DNA of 64,000 nucleotides from Desulfobacca sp. GTDB taxonomy: Bacteria; Desulfobacterota; Desulfobaccia; Desulfobaccales; Desulfobaccaceae. The stretch is from assembly GCA_020725545.1 (NCBI GenBank), contig DYEV01000019.1:62001-126000 (forward strand). The letters are read 5' to 3'. Of the stretch, positions 34,843 through 42,554 are shown one piece after another. Made by a program: the position numbers and the translations under genes. Position 1 is the first letter of the stretch. Each line of letters starts with the position of its first letter. The notes beneath the pieces are model-generated. The model was not told the origin of the DNA and searched no databases. It worked only from the letters and a program-made list of their open reading frames with translations.

Positions 34843-35715
34843 ATGGTGCAGCGGTGGCAAGCAGGCCCGACAGAGAAGAGGGACTGGTTCAGACGCTGGC
34901 TCAGCCTGTTCCTCCTGAGCGTCTCGGTCACTCTGGTGGCAGCCTGCGTCATGTTAAGCAATCGGCAGTTGACCGTGGACTTGGCGGCGGCCCAGGGCGT
35001 GGTCCGGGTGGGGGTTGTCCTGCAGCGTTGGCCCCATTTTTTGGCCAAAGAGGGCCAGAATTCCTTAGGGGAAGATTTTATTTCTCCGGAGACGGTCTTC
35101 CGGGGCCCCTGGCAGCGGGCGCAGCCCGTCAATCCCCTGGCCATGGATGTGGCGGAGGTTACGGATGCCGAGGTGGCCCAGATTCTCGAGTTGGCTCTGC
35201 GTAAACGGGGGTATGAGCCCCTGCTGGTCAGCGCCCTCCCCGAAGAGACGGCGCCTCGAACCGTGCAGGAACTCTTGGCCAGGCACATCGAGGTCCATCC
35301 AGAGCTGGACGGCTTCCTCTTCTGCTATTATGCGCCGACACTGTTTGTCGCCAGCCCGGAGTTGCTGCCGCCGGGGGCCCGGCAGCGGTCCGTGAGCCTG
35401 TGGGAGCTGGCCAGCAAGGCAGGTCGGCGGGGCAACCTGATCTGGTCGGGGAAACGCCTAACCCAGGCCCCCCCGCATACCATGGTCCATGCCTTTATCT
35501 ATGTGAGTCTGACGTTGTTCAAGGCCCGGACCCAGCAGCCCCTCTGGCTGACCGCTGATTCCCGCGTCGGCGGCCCCATCCGCCCGGCCATTGCTGAGTG
35601 TTTACCGGCACCGACCGAGAAGGATTATCGGACCGATCCGGCTATGATTCGAAGAATCATGTTCAACAACCTGCGCTGCCGCCTCTGGCATCTGCTGCCG
35701 GATGCCTTACCCTAA
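34843..35715 (+). CDS. Predicted lipoprotein, function unknown
   Basis: A 290-residue protein with a basic start, a hydrophobic helix and a lipobox LVAAC at about residue 35, so probably membrane-anchored in the periplasm. The mature part has no motif I recognise; it includes DVAEVTDAEVAQILELAL, LDGFLFCYYAPTLFVAS and a Trp-containing C-terminus. The ATG at 34843 lacks a ribosome site. It precedes the polysaccharide export gene by 202 bases and may belong to the same envelope function. Confidence 0.65.
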   Translation: MVQRWQAGPTEKRDWFRRWLSLFLLSVSVTLVAACVMLSNRQLTVDLAAAQGVVRVGVVLQRWPHFLAKEGQNSLGEDFISPETVFRGPWQRAQPVNPLAMDVAEVTDAEVAQILELALRKRGYEPLLVSALPEETAPRTVQELLARHIEVHPELDGFLFCYYAPTLFVASPELLPPGARQRSVSLWELASKAGRRGNLIWSGKRLTQAPPHTMVHAFIYVSLTLFKARTQQPLWLTADSRVGGPIRPAIAECLPAPTEKDYRTDPAMIRRIMFNNLRCRLWHLLPDALP

Positions 35716-35917
35716 GCGGGGCGTTGCAGCCGCACCGGGGGGCCGGGCATGCCGGGCAACACTACGCGACACCGTGAGAACCAGTTTTGAGCGTCGCCTA
35801 AAGCCTGCGGCTACCAAGCGATTTCTGCAATAATCGCTCAATTTCTCTAGATATTTGACCATCTGGTGCCGGCAACTGGCAACCGATTAGACTTTTTTCA
35901 GTAGGGGTTGGGGATTC

Positions 35918-38272
35918 ATGCCACGGAAAAAACTGCTCAGCCTGATCTTGATCATTTGTTTTATTGTCCCGGCGCCGGTGGGCCGCTGCCAGGAAGGCGG
36001 CTCCCAAGGAACCGGGCCGACGGCGCCAGGCCCTGCCTTGGGACCAGGGCCGGGAACCACTGGCCCGGGAACACCCTCAGGTCCCACTGGACCAAGCATA
36101 GGTCCCACTGGTGCTCCTGGGACAACGGCTACACCGTCCGACCTGTCCTCGCAGGCGCAGTTTTATCTGCAAAAGATATCCCCGGGTTTAGGACCACCAG
36201 AAGTCCAACGGGTTTCTCCAGGCCCGGCTCCCAGTGCTCTGCCAGCTAGTGGACCGGGACAAGCTGAACCGACCCAGGCCCCCATGACAGCAGAGGGCCG
36301 GCAAGCGGCCATGGCAGCCGAAGAGCCCACCGAACTGCAGCAACGGGCCAAGCTCCAGGGGATAACTTTAAGTCATTTCGGCTATGATTTCTTCAGCCGG
36401 CCGCCGCAGACCTTCCAACCGGTGACCAATATACCGGTGGGTCCCGATTATGTGATCGGCCCCGGAGATTCAGTGAATATTGTCCTCTGGGGGGCAATCC
36501 AGGCCGAATATTCCCTCACAGTAGACCGCAATGGCCAAGTCGCCATTCCCAAAGTGGGAGTGGTGCAGGTCAGCGGCCTTACTTTCAGACAGTTGCGGGA
36601 GGTTTTGGATCGGGAATTCGCCCGTCAGTATACCAATTTTCAGATGAATGTCACTTTAGGCAACCTGCGCACCATAACCGTCTATGTAGTCGGGCAGGCC
36701 CGGTTTCCCGGCAGCTACAGCATTTCCTCCTTGTCTACTTTGGTCAATGCCCTTTTTGCCTCCGGCGGCCCCAGCAATCGGGGATCGCTGCGTCAGATCG
36801 AAGTACGCCGGGGCAAGACCACCGTGGTCCGCTTCGATCTTTATGATTTTCTGCTCCGGGGTGACAAGTCCAAAGACATCCGGCTAATGCCCGAGGATGT
36901 GATCTTCATTCCGGTGGCCGGCCAACGGGTGGGCATCTCCGGCCCGGTGAAAGTTCCGGCGATCTATGAACTCCGCCAGGAATATACCTTATCGCAATTG
37001 ATAGACATGGCCGGCGGTCTGACCGCTTCGGCTTTCAAAAACCGTGTGCAGATCATTCGCATCAAGGACCGCCGTCAGGTAATCATGGTGGAAGATGATC
37101 TGGAGCTTTTCCTGAGTGGTCGGCGCCCGGATATTATCCTGGCGGACGGCGACCTCATTCGCATCTTTCCGGTGCCCAGCCAGGATATCCGGATGGTCAA
37201 GATCGGTGGTGCGGTCCAAAATCCCGGTGACTTTGGCTATCGGCCCGGTATGCGCGTGAGTGACCTCATTGTTTTTGCCGGCGGTTTTATTCTCTCCACC
37301 AATCTGGATAACGCCGAGATTACTCGTGTCACCCCGACGCCGGAGGGCCCGAAAACCACCCGCATCCCCATTAACCTGAGACTGGCCATGGCCGGCAACT
37401 CCCGGGAAAATGTCCCGCTGCAACCCAATGACTTTCTGTTAGTCAGGCACATCCCAGAATGGGACCTCTATAAATTGGTCAATATTGGTGGCGAGGTTAC
37501 CTATCCGGGCACTTATACCATCAAGAAGGGGGAAACCCTGAGTTCGGTTCTCTCCCGGGCCGGCGGTTTCACCCGCAATGCCTATCTAAAAGGAGCCTTT
37601 TTCACCCGGGTGGCAGTGAAACAAGAGCAGACCAAACATCTGCGCCAGGCCATCGACCGGATGGAAGCCCAACTCCTGGCCTCTTCCGCGGTTGCGACGG
37701 AGGCAAGCTTGGACCCCAAGGAAGCCCAGCGGGCTGCGGCCGTTTTCGCGCAGCAGCGCCAGCTCATCGCCAAGTTGCGGGAGATCGTGCCCTTGGGAAG
37801 AGTGGTCATCCGCTTGGATGATCCGGAACGACTCCGGGGCACTCCCTGGGACATTGAACTGCAGGAGGGCGACAGCCTGCTGGTGCCCCAGGTGCAACAG
37901 ACAGTCAACGTGCTGGGTTCAGTGGTCAGCCCCACGGCGGTGATCTACAATCCCCACCTATCGGTCAATGACTACATCGCCCGGGCTGGGGGGACCAGCA
38001 AGACGGCTGACGCCAAACAGACTTTTGTCATTAAGGCCAATGGCACCGCAGTCAGCCGCCAGAGTTTCCGGTGGTTCGGCACCGGCTGGACAGGCTCCGA
38101 AGAAACCTTGCATTTCGGCGGCATGAAGTCTCTGCGCCTGGATCCGGGGGATTCCATCATCGTGCCCGAGGATTTTGAACGCATCAACTGGCTGCGCGAG
38201 TTAAAGGATATTGCTTCGATCATCGGTCAGGCAGCCTTGACCGCGGGCGTGGTCATCGCGGCCATTAAGTGA
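35918..38272 (+). CDS. Polysaccharide export protein (Wza-like, multiple SLBB domains)
   Basis: A 784-residue secreted protein. Signal peptide (about 1-24) is followed by a Gly/Pro-rich, collagen-like stretch with GPT repeats (26-75). Next come the Poly_export domain (GPDYVIGPGDSVNIVLWG, then YVVGQARFPGSY) and a series of SLBB domains (SGPVKVPAIYEL, GGAVQNPGDFGY, GGEVTYPGTYTI, LGSVVSPTAVIY). The architecture is that of outer-membrane exopolysaccharide exporters of the GfcD/SleB-like type with extra SLBB units. A short hydrophobic C-terminus (AALTAGVVIAAI) could be the membrane helix. It should export an exopolysaccharide; the polymerase and chain-length genes are not nearby. Confidence 0.9.
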   Translation: MPRKKLLSLILIICFIVPAPVGRCQEGGSQGTGPTAPGPALGPGPGTTGPGTPSGPTGPSIGPTGAPGTTATPSDLSSQAQFYLQKISPGLGPPEVQRVSPGPAPSALPASGPGQAEPTQAPMTAEGRQAAMAAEEPTELQQRAKLQGITLSHFGYDFFSRPPQTFQPVTNIPVGPDYVIGPGDSVNIVLWGAIQAEYSLTVDRNGQVAIPKVGVVQVSGLTFRQLREVLDREFARQYTNFQMNVTLGNLRTITVYVVGQARFPGSYSISSLSTLVNALFASGGPSNRGSLRQIEVRRGKTTVVRFDLYDFLLRGDKSKDIRLMPEDVIFIPVAGQRVGISGPVKVPAIYELRQEYTLSQLIDMAGGLTASAFKNRVQIIRIKDRRQVIMVEDDLELFLSGRRPDIILADGDLIRIFPVPSQDIRMVKIGGAVQNPGDFGYRPGMRVSDLIVFAGGFILSTNLDNAEITRVTPTPEGPKTTRIPINLRLAMAGNSRENVPLQPNDFLLVRHIPEWDLYKLVNIGGEVTYPGTYTIKKGETLSSVLSRAGGFTRNAYLKGAFFTRVAVKQEQTKHLRQAIDRMEAQLLASSAVATEASLDPKEAQRAAAVFAQQRQLIAKLREIVPLGRVVIRLDDPERLRGTPWDIELQEGDSLLVPQVQQTVNVLGSVVSPTAVIYNPHLSVNDYIARAGGTSKTADAKQTFVIKANGTAVSRQSFRWFGTGWTGSEETLHFGGMKSLRLDPGDSIIVPEDFERINWLRELKDIASIIGQAALTAGVVIAAIK

Positions 38273-38281
38273 TGTTTGGCG

Positions 38282-39142
38282 ATGACGATGGCTCGGCCCC
38301 GGCGCACCCTGGTCATTCTCCTCCTTCTGGCCTTGCTGTTCTTGGCCATGCCAAGCCGCGCCGCCGCCATCAGCCAACGGGCCTTTGCCATGACCATCTT
38401 TCCCATCGGGACCGTCGGCTTTTCCTCGCTGATGTATTATCTCTATAAAAACAGCCCTTCCCAACGAGTGCGGGGCTACCCCGAGAACTTGAGCCAGGGA
38501 GAGTATTATCTGGCCCTTTATGGCGGGGCCAGCCTCATGCCGGAGCAGGATTGGACCTTTGGCCAAGGGTTTCGGCCTCCTCTGCGGGGACTGACCGCCC
38601 AGGGTGTGATTTTGCAACCAGGGGCGCTGGGCGGCATCAAGTTCGGCCATTTCTTCAATGCCTTGCCGTGGTTTGGCGTGGAAATGGAGACCAACTTCGG
38701 CCGCAACCTGATCCGGAGTCAACGGGTCCCCCTCTCCAGCCCCCTGCCCGATGGCAGTCGGAGTGTCTTTATTCCTCACGACTCTTTTTCTGTCTGGTGC
38801 CTGCAGAGCAATCTGGTGGCCCGGGCCGGTTTCCGCCCCGACAAAGAATATCCCTTCGGCCGCGTCCAACCTTATATCGGCTTGGGCACCGCCTTCGAAA
38901 TCATGTATGGCCCCTCGGATTCGGCCAAAAACTTTGCCATCGCCACGCAAGTCGGCCTGCGCTATATGGCCGCCGCCAACGTAGCCGTCTTTCTGGAGTA
39001 TAAATTCAGCTACCAGTTTGCCGTGGAATATGAAGCCAAGAGGATTTCGCCCACCCAGGTCGGCATGGTGACCTTTGATGTCCCCACTAACCGCATCGTC
39101 TTCGGAGTGGCCTGGCACTTCAAGAATCTTTTTGGAAATTAG
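38282..39142 (+). CDS. Outer-membrane beta-barrel protein
   Basis: The 286 residues start with a signal peptide (to about AAAISQ) and then alternate hydrophobic/polar strands with aromatic ends (YYLALYGGASL, WFGVEMETNFG, VQPYIGLGTAFEIMYG, VGLRYMAAANVAVFLEYKFSY, NRIVFGVAWHF), typical of an eight-stranded OmpA/OmpW-like barrel. Ten bases after the export gene, so likely co-transcribed and functionally linked to surface polysaccharide. TTG at 38276 is an alternative start; the ATG at 38282 is chosen. Confidence 0.78.
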   Translation: MTMARPRRTLVILLLLALLFLAMPSRAAAISQRAFAMTIFPIGTVGFSSLMYYLYKNSPSQRVRGYPENLSQGEYYLALYGGASLMPEQDWTFGQGFRPPLRGLTAQGVILQPGALGGIKFGHFFNALPWFGVEMETNFGRNLIRSQRVPLSSPLPDGSRSVFIPHDSFSVWCLQSNLVARAGFRPDKEYPFGRVQPYIGLGTAFEIMYGPSDSAKNFAIATQVGLRYMAAANVAVFLEYKFSYQFAVEYEAKRISPTQVGMVTFDVPTNRIVFGVAWHFKNLFGN

Positions 39143-39175
39143 TCGATCTGCCGATAGAGTAGCAATGGAGGTCAT

Positions 39176-40288
39176 GTGGCCATCGATCTTTGGGAGCAAT
39201 TTGCCGACGACTGGGGTCCGGAAAAAATTATCCACATTTATGAACCCCGGTTGCCCCTGCGGGCCATCGTGGTCGTCGATAATACGGCGCTGGGGCCGGC
39301 TATCGGCGGCATTCGCCTGGCCGTCGATGTCAGCCTGGAAGAAGTGTTTCGGTTAGCCCGGACCATGACCTGGAAAAATGCCGCAGCCGGTCTGCCCCAT
39401 GGCGGCGCCAAAGCGGGCATTCTTGCGGATCCCTCTCTGCCTCGCCTTGAGAAAGAACGCTTGCTGCGGGCGCTGGCCCGAGCCATCGCCGATCTCCCAG
39501 ATTATATCCCCGGGCCGGACATGGGCACCGACGAGGCCTGCATGGCCTTTATCTACGACGAGAACCGGCGGGCCGCCGGCCGGCCCAAGGTGACGGGGGG
39601 GATTCCTCTGGATGAGATGGGGAGCACGGGCTTCGGGCTGGCGGTGGCGGCCGAGCAGCATGCCGGACATCTGGGCATGAGCCTGGTAGGGGCGAGGGTG
39701 GCCATCCAGGGGTTCGGCAATGTGGGCAAGGCCGCGGCCAAGTTTTTGGAGAAAAGCGGTGCCCTGTTGGTGGCGGCCAGTGATTCCGCCGGGGCCATCT
39801 ATAATCCCCAGGGATTAAATGTGGCCCAGCTCCTGGCCATCAAAGAACGGCAGGGCAAAGTTCTGGAGTATCCCCAGGCTACGGCCATTGACCCGGCAGA
39901 AATCTTTGCCATCCCCTGTGACATCCTGGTCCCGGCAGCCCGGCCGGACGTCATCTCCATGGCCAATGCCCCGCAGATTCAGGCCAAAATGATCCTGCAA
40001 GGGGCCAACATCCCTGTGGCCGAGGCCGCGGAACGCTATCTCCATGACCGGGGCGTCCTGACTCTCCCTGATTTTATTGTCAACGCCGGTGGCGTCATCA
40101 CCACGGCCATCGAATACCGGAAAGGCAGCACCGCCGAGGCCTTTGCCGCCATTCAAGAAAAGATCCGAGAAAACTGCCAGGCCGTCATCCGATTCATGCG
40201 GGAGAAAAACCTCTATCCACGGGAAGCCGGCCTCTATCTGGCCCAGAGCCGGGTGCGTGAGGGTATGGGCTATCGGCGGCAATTTTAA
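39176..40288 (+). CDS. Glu/Leu/Phe/Val dehydrogenase family
   Basis: NAD(P)-dependent amino-acid dehydrogenase of 370 residues. Catalytic features: TWKNAAAGLPHGGAKAGI with the substrate and catalytic lysines, PGPDMGTDEACMAFIYDE with the catalytic Asp, and a Rossmann loop VAIQGFGNVGKAAAK. It is shorter than most glutamate dehydrogenases (about 410-450), closer in length to leucine/valine dehydrogenases, so the substrate is open. GTG start at 39176 follows GGAGG. A dehydrogenase next to fur-feoA has no obvious functional link. Confidence 0.88.
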   Translation: MAIDLWEQFADDWGPEKIIHIYEPRLPLRAIVVVDNTALGPAIGGIRLAVDVSLEEVFRLARTMTWKNAAAGLPHGGAKAGILADPSLPRLEKERLLRALARAIADLPDYIPGPDMGTDEACMAFIYDENRRAAGRPKVTGGIPLDEMGSTGFGLAVAAEQHAGHLGMSLVGARVAIQGFGNVGKAAAKFLEKSGALLVAASDSAGAIYNPQGLNVAQLLAIKERQGKVLEYPQATAIDPAEIFAIPCDILVPAARPDVISMANAPQIQAKMILQGANIPVAEAAERYLHDRGVLTLPDFIVNAGGVITTAIEYRKGSTAEAFAAIQEKIRENCQAVIRFMREKNLYPREAGLYLAQSRVREGMGYRRQF

Positions 40289-40298
40289 GGAGAGGACC

Positions 40299-40343
40299 TT
40301 GACAAGAGGACCCTGTGCTGTATATTATTGTTAATGGTTCTCA
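40299..40343 (+). promoter_or_regulatory. fur promoter with Fur-box-like palindrome
   Basis: TTGACA (40299-40304), 16 bases, TATATT (40321-40326). Directly after it, TGTTAATGGTTCTCA (40329-40343), read on the minus strand TGAGAACCATTAACA, agrees at 11 of 14 positions with the Fur 7-1-7 consensus TGATAATnATTATCA. It covers the expected transcription start, so autoregulation by Fur is likely. Confidence 0.6.
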
Positions 40344-40360
40344 ATATACGTAAAACCGAG

Positions 40361-40825
40361 ATGTTGCCCGAATTGGCCGTCTTTAAAGAATTCATCCGCT
40401 CCCGGGGCCTGCGGCAGACGCAGGAGCGGGATACCATCGTATTGGAAATTTTCCGCAATCGGGAACATTTCGATGTGGATGAGCTGTTCTTACGCCTCTT
40501 GGCCCAGGGCAAGAAGATCTCCAAGGCGTCCATCTACCGCACCCTGCCGCTTTTGGTGGATTGCGGGCTTATCCGGGAAGTCAATTATGAAGATGGCCAT
40601 TGGCATTACGAACAGATCTATGGGCGGCCGCACCACTGCCATCTGCGATGTTCCCATTGTGGCGCCATCGTGGAATTTGAGGAACCGCTCCTGGCGGTGA
40701 TAGAAAAGAATTTGGCCCAGACCTACGGCTACCAGATTACGAAACATATTCTGGAAGTGCATGGCTGCTGTCCCCGTTGCCAACCATCCCCGGCGGCTCC
40801 GAACCATGAGGAGCATCATGTCTAA
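40361..40825 (+). CDS. fur: Fur-family transcriptional regulator
   Basis: The 154 residues comprise a winged helix (LRQTQERDTIVLEIF, KISKASIYRTLPLLVDCGLI) and a dimerization/metal domain with HHCHLRCSHCG and CCPRC, the paired CxxC structural zinc motifs, plus conserved His residues. I place the start at 40361 (MLPELAVF): the earlier TTG/ATG at 40328 and 40334 lie at the predicted transcription start and inside the Fur box. It overlaps feoA by eight bases, so it most likely senses ferrous iron; PerR or Zur cannot be excluded. Confidence 0.88.
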   Translation: MLPELAVFKEFIRSRGLRQTQERDTIVLEIFRNREHFDVDELFLRLLAQGKKISKASIYRTLPLLVDCGLIREVNYEDGHWHYEQIYGRPHHCHLRCSHCGAIVEFEEPLLAVIEKNLAQTYGYQITKHILEVHGCCPRCQPSPAAPNHEEHHV

Positions 40826-41147
40826 TCAGACCATTATACCCGGGCCGCACCCCGCCAATCAGACTTTGGCCGATCTTGCCGCGGGTCAGGATGCGATCGT
40901 CACGGGTTTTCTGGGCGGTCGCAGCCTCCAGGGTCGCCTGTTAGCCATGGGTCTTTTCCCCGGTCAGCGCTTGACCGTTTGCCAAAACAATGGCACTTCC
41001 CTGGTTATCAGCCGCAATGGCTGCAAGATGGTCTTTGGTCGGGGCGTCAGTCAGAAAATTCTGGCAGTTCCGGCCGGCCAGTGCAGCCGACGGGAAAGTA
41101 CTTGCTGTTGCCCTCTGCAGGACGGCGGCGGCCACTCCGAAGCCTAA
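40818..41147 (+). CDS. feoA: FeoA-domain ferrous-iron transport accessory protein
   Basis: The 109 residues carry an SH3-like FeoA domain (LADLAAGQDAIVTGFLGG, RLLAMGLFPGQRLTV, LVISRNGCKMVFGRGVSQKI). A Cys-rich tail (CSRRESTCCC) follows, unusual for FeoA. The ATG at 40818 overlaps fur; AGGAG is five bases upstream. No FeoB follows: the next 288 bases are without a gene. It may assist a distant FeoB or act with Fur. Confidence 0.85.
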   Translation: MSNQTIIPGPHPANQTLADLAAGQDAIVTGFLGGRSLQGRLLAMGLFPGQRLTVCQNNGTSLVISRNGCKMVFGRGVSQKILAVPAGQCSRRESTCCCPLQDGGGHSEA

Positions 41148-41376
41148 CGACTACCTGGGCCGCTGTTCCAGACGGTGCCTGGGCTTAATCGCAACTTTAG
41201 ATTGCCCCTCCCCTTGGGATTGGACCAGTCAGCCATTACCCCAGACCCCCGCAAGGGGGCTCACGCGGGACGGCCGCCTGCAGCCGTGCCCCGGGTGATG
41301 CCTACGGCGCCTTAAGCTGGCCAGACTCTGGCGCAAGACCCCTTTGCTGCTCCTGCCCCTCTTTCCAGAAAACACC

Positions 41377-41404
41377 TTGACTTTTTGGGAGCAAAGAATA
41401 CAAT
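41377..41404 (+). promoter_or_regulatory. Sigma-70 promoter for zapB-zapA
   Basis: TTGACT (41377-41382), 16 bases, TACAAT (41399-41404), about 30 bases before the zapB GTG. Confidence 0.62.
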
Positions 41405-41435
41405 CTACTCATGACGCCAAAGAAAGGAACAGACC

Positions 41436-41666
41436 GTGGCGCTGGAACTATTTGAGGTGTTGGAGCGCAAGCTGGAAGACCTTCTCGGGCAATACCAAAC
41501 CATGCAGAGTGAAAATGCCACCCTCATGAGGATGTTGGAGGAGCAGGAAAAAGCCTTGGCTGAGACCAGAGAGGCGCTTACTAAATTAAACAAAGAACGA
41601 GATATGGTACGGCAACGTCTCGATCAACTATTACACAAACTAGAAGTGCTGGGTTCAGAGAAATAG
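41436..41666 (+). CDS. zapB: Cell-division protein ZapB-like coiled coil
   Basis: A 76-residue protein that is almost one continuous coiled coil (LFEVLERKLEDLLGQYQTMQ, MLEEQEKALAETREAL), with heptad leucines throughout. Size, composition and position directly before zapA match ZapB-type proteins that bridge ZapA to the chromosome terminus in division. GTG start at 41436 follows AAGGAA. Sequence identity is low in this family, so the call rests largely on context. Confidence 0.75.
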   Translation: MALELFEVLERKLEDLLGQYQTMQSENATLMRMLEEQEKALAETREALTKLNKERDMVRQRLDQLLHKLEVLGSEK

Positions 41667-41677
41667 GAGAGCGTTCT

Positions 41678-41977
41678 ATTTCCACTTCAACTACAAAAAA
41701 GGTTGAGATCTTAGGACGGCCCTTTACCCTGAGGAGTGACGCTTCCCCCCAACACCTGGAACATGTTGTTTATTTGGTACAGGAAAAAATAAAAGAGACG
41801 CGTAAGGCTTTGCCCAAAGCCGCGAATGAGGAAATTGCGATTCTCACGGCGCTGAACTTAGCTTTTGATTATCTTGAATTGAAGGAGGAATTCCACCATC
41901 TCCAACGGGAGATTGAAATAAAATCAAAGAATTTAATCCAATTACTGGAAATAAAAAGTTCACTTCCCCTGCGGTGA
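41678..41977 (+). CDS. zapA: Cell-division protein ZapA, apparent ATT start
   Basis: FtsZ-bundling protein. The frame reads VEILGRPFTLRSDASPQHLEHVVYLVQEK and later ILTALNLAFDYLELKEEF, a full ZapA of 99 residues. Upstream of it the frame has no ATG, GTG or TTG back to a stop near 41588; the first standard start is TTG at 41774, deep inside the domain. An ATT at 41678 lies eight bases after AGGAG, followed by STSTTKK, and is my chosen start. AUU starts are known for infC and pcnB and make expression sensitive to initiation factor 3. A sequencing error is the main alternative. Confidence 0.82.
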   Translation: MSTSTTKKVEILGRPFTLRSDASPQHLEHVVYLVQEKIKETRKALPKAANEEIAILTALNLAFDYLELKEEFHHLQREIEIKSKNLIQLLEIKSSLPLR

Positions 41978-42554
41978 AGGTGATTGGCAGATCCATTATT
42001 GATCCAACACTATTTGAACCGGGACGCCAGTCAGACTCCGGTGTGCATATCCCCGAGGGGAGAGCCTAAAGGAGTATTATGGCAGACCCACTTGTCCAGC
42101 TACGGTTCAAGAAAGGCCTGTCGACACGTCACATTCGCGGGGGAGTGAATTTCTTTGCGGATGCCGGCCGCATGTGGGATTCTCTAAGGGTACTTGCTCC
42201 ATAAAGAAGAAACGACGCCAGTGCGAATGTTTTTTGCCATCGAACCTGCGGGTTCTGCATATACATGAGAAAGTGATCATATCTGAGCATGACCACGAGG
42301 AATGATAGCGCAAGCTTTCAGAGGAGGTTGCTTAGGCAATACAGCAAAAGAAAAATGCGAAAAGTCTTTGCCATAATCTGAGGCCTTATCATCCATCATT
42401 CGCCGTTTCTTGCCCCTTAGTTCCATCCCCGTGCGGCTGGTAGCCGATCTCTTGTTTTACTTTTTTCACAAGCGAACTATTATGTCTTGACCCTGCCCGG
42501 ACTCGTGCGTCGGGTCCGGTTTGGGTTTGTTATATAAACGCGAGGGGACTAGCT
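41978..42554 (+). other. 577-bp region between zapA and rny: possible structured RNA or microprotein
   Basis: No recognised gene. A 41-codon frame at 42079-42204 (MADPLVQLRFKKGL) has AAAGGAG five bases upstream, but its codon use is not GC-rich at third positions as in neighbouring genes. ACATTCGC (42131-42138) is complementary to GCGAATGT (42223-42230), which is followed by a T run (42230-42235); CCCACTTG and CATGTGGG can also pair. A 6S RNA gene often lies downstream of zapA in proteobacteria, so this is a candidate locus. Further on, CCGGAC/GTCCGG (about 42498-42520) forms another hairpin before rny. Confidence 0.4.

Noticed and set aside
35760-35840. Cyclic-di-GMP riboswitch before the polysaccharide exporter
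   Set aside because: AAAGCC and a 7-bp hairpin (35817-35838) recall the GEMM motif, but the conserved P1 and the GGACGCAAAGC core are not present.
42079-42204. Firm microprotein call for MADPLVQLRFKKGL
   Set aside because: Good ribosome site but third-codon positions are not GC-rich as in neighbours, and the same bases take part in RNA pairing; kept only as a possibility inside the intergenic entry.
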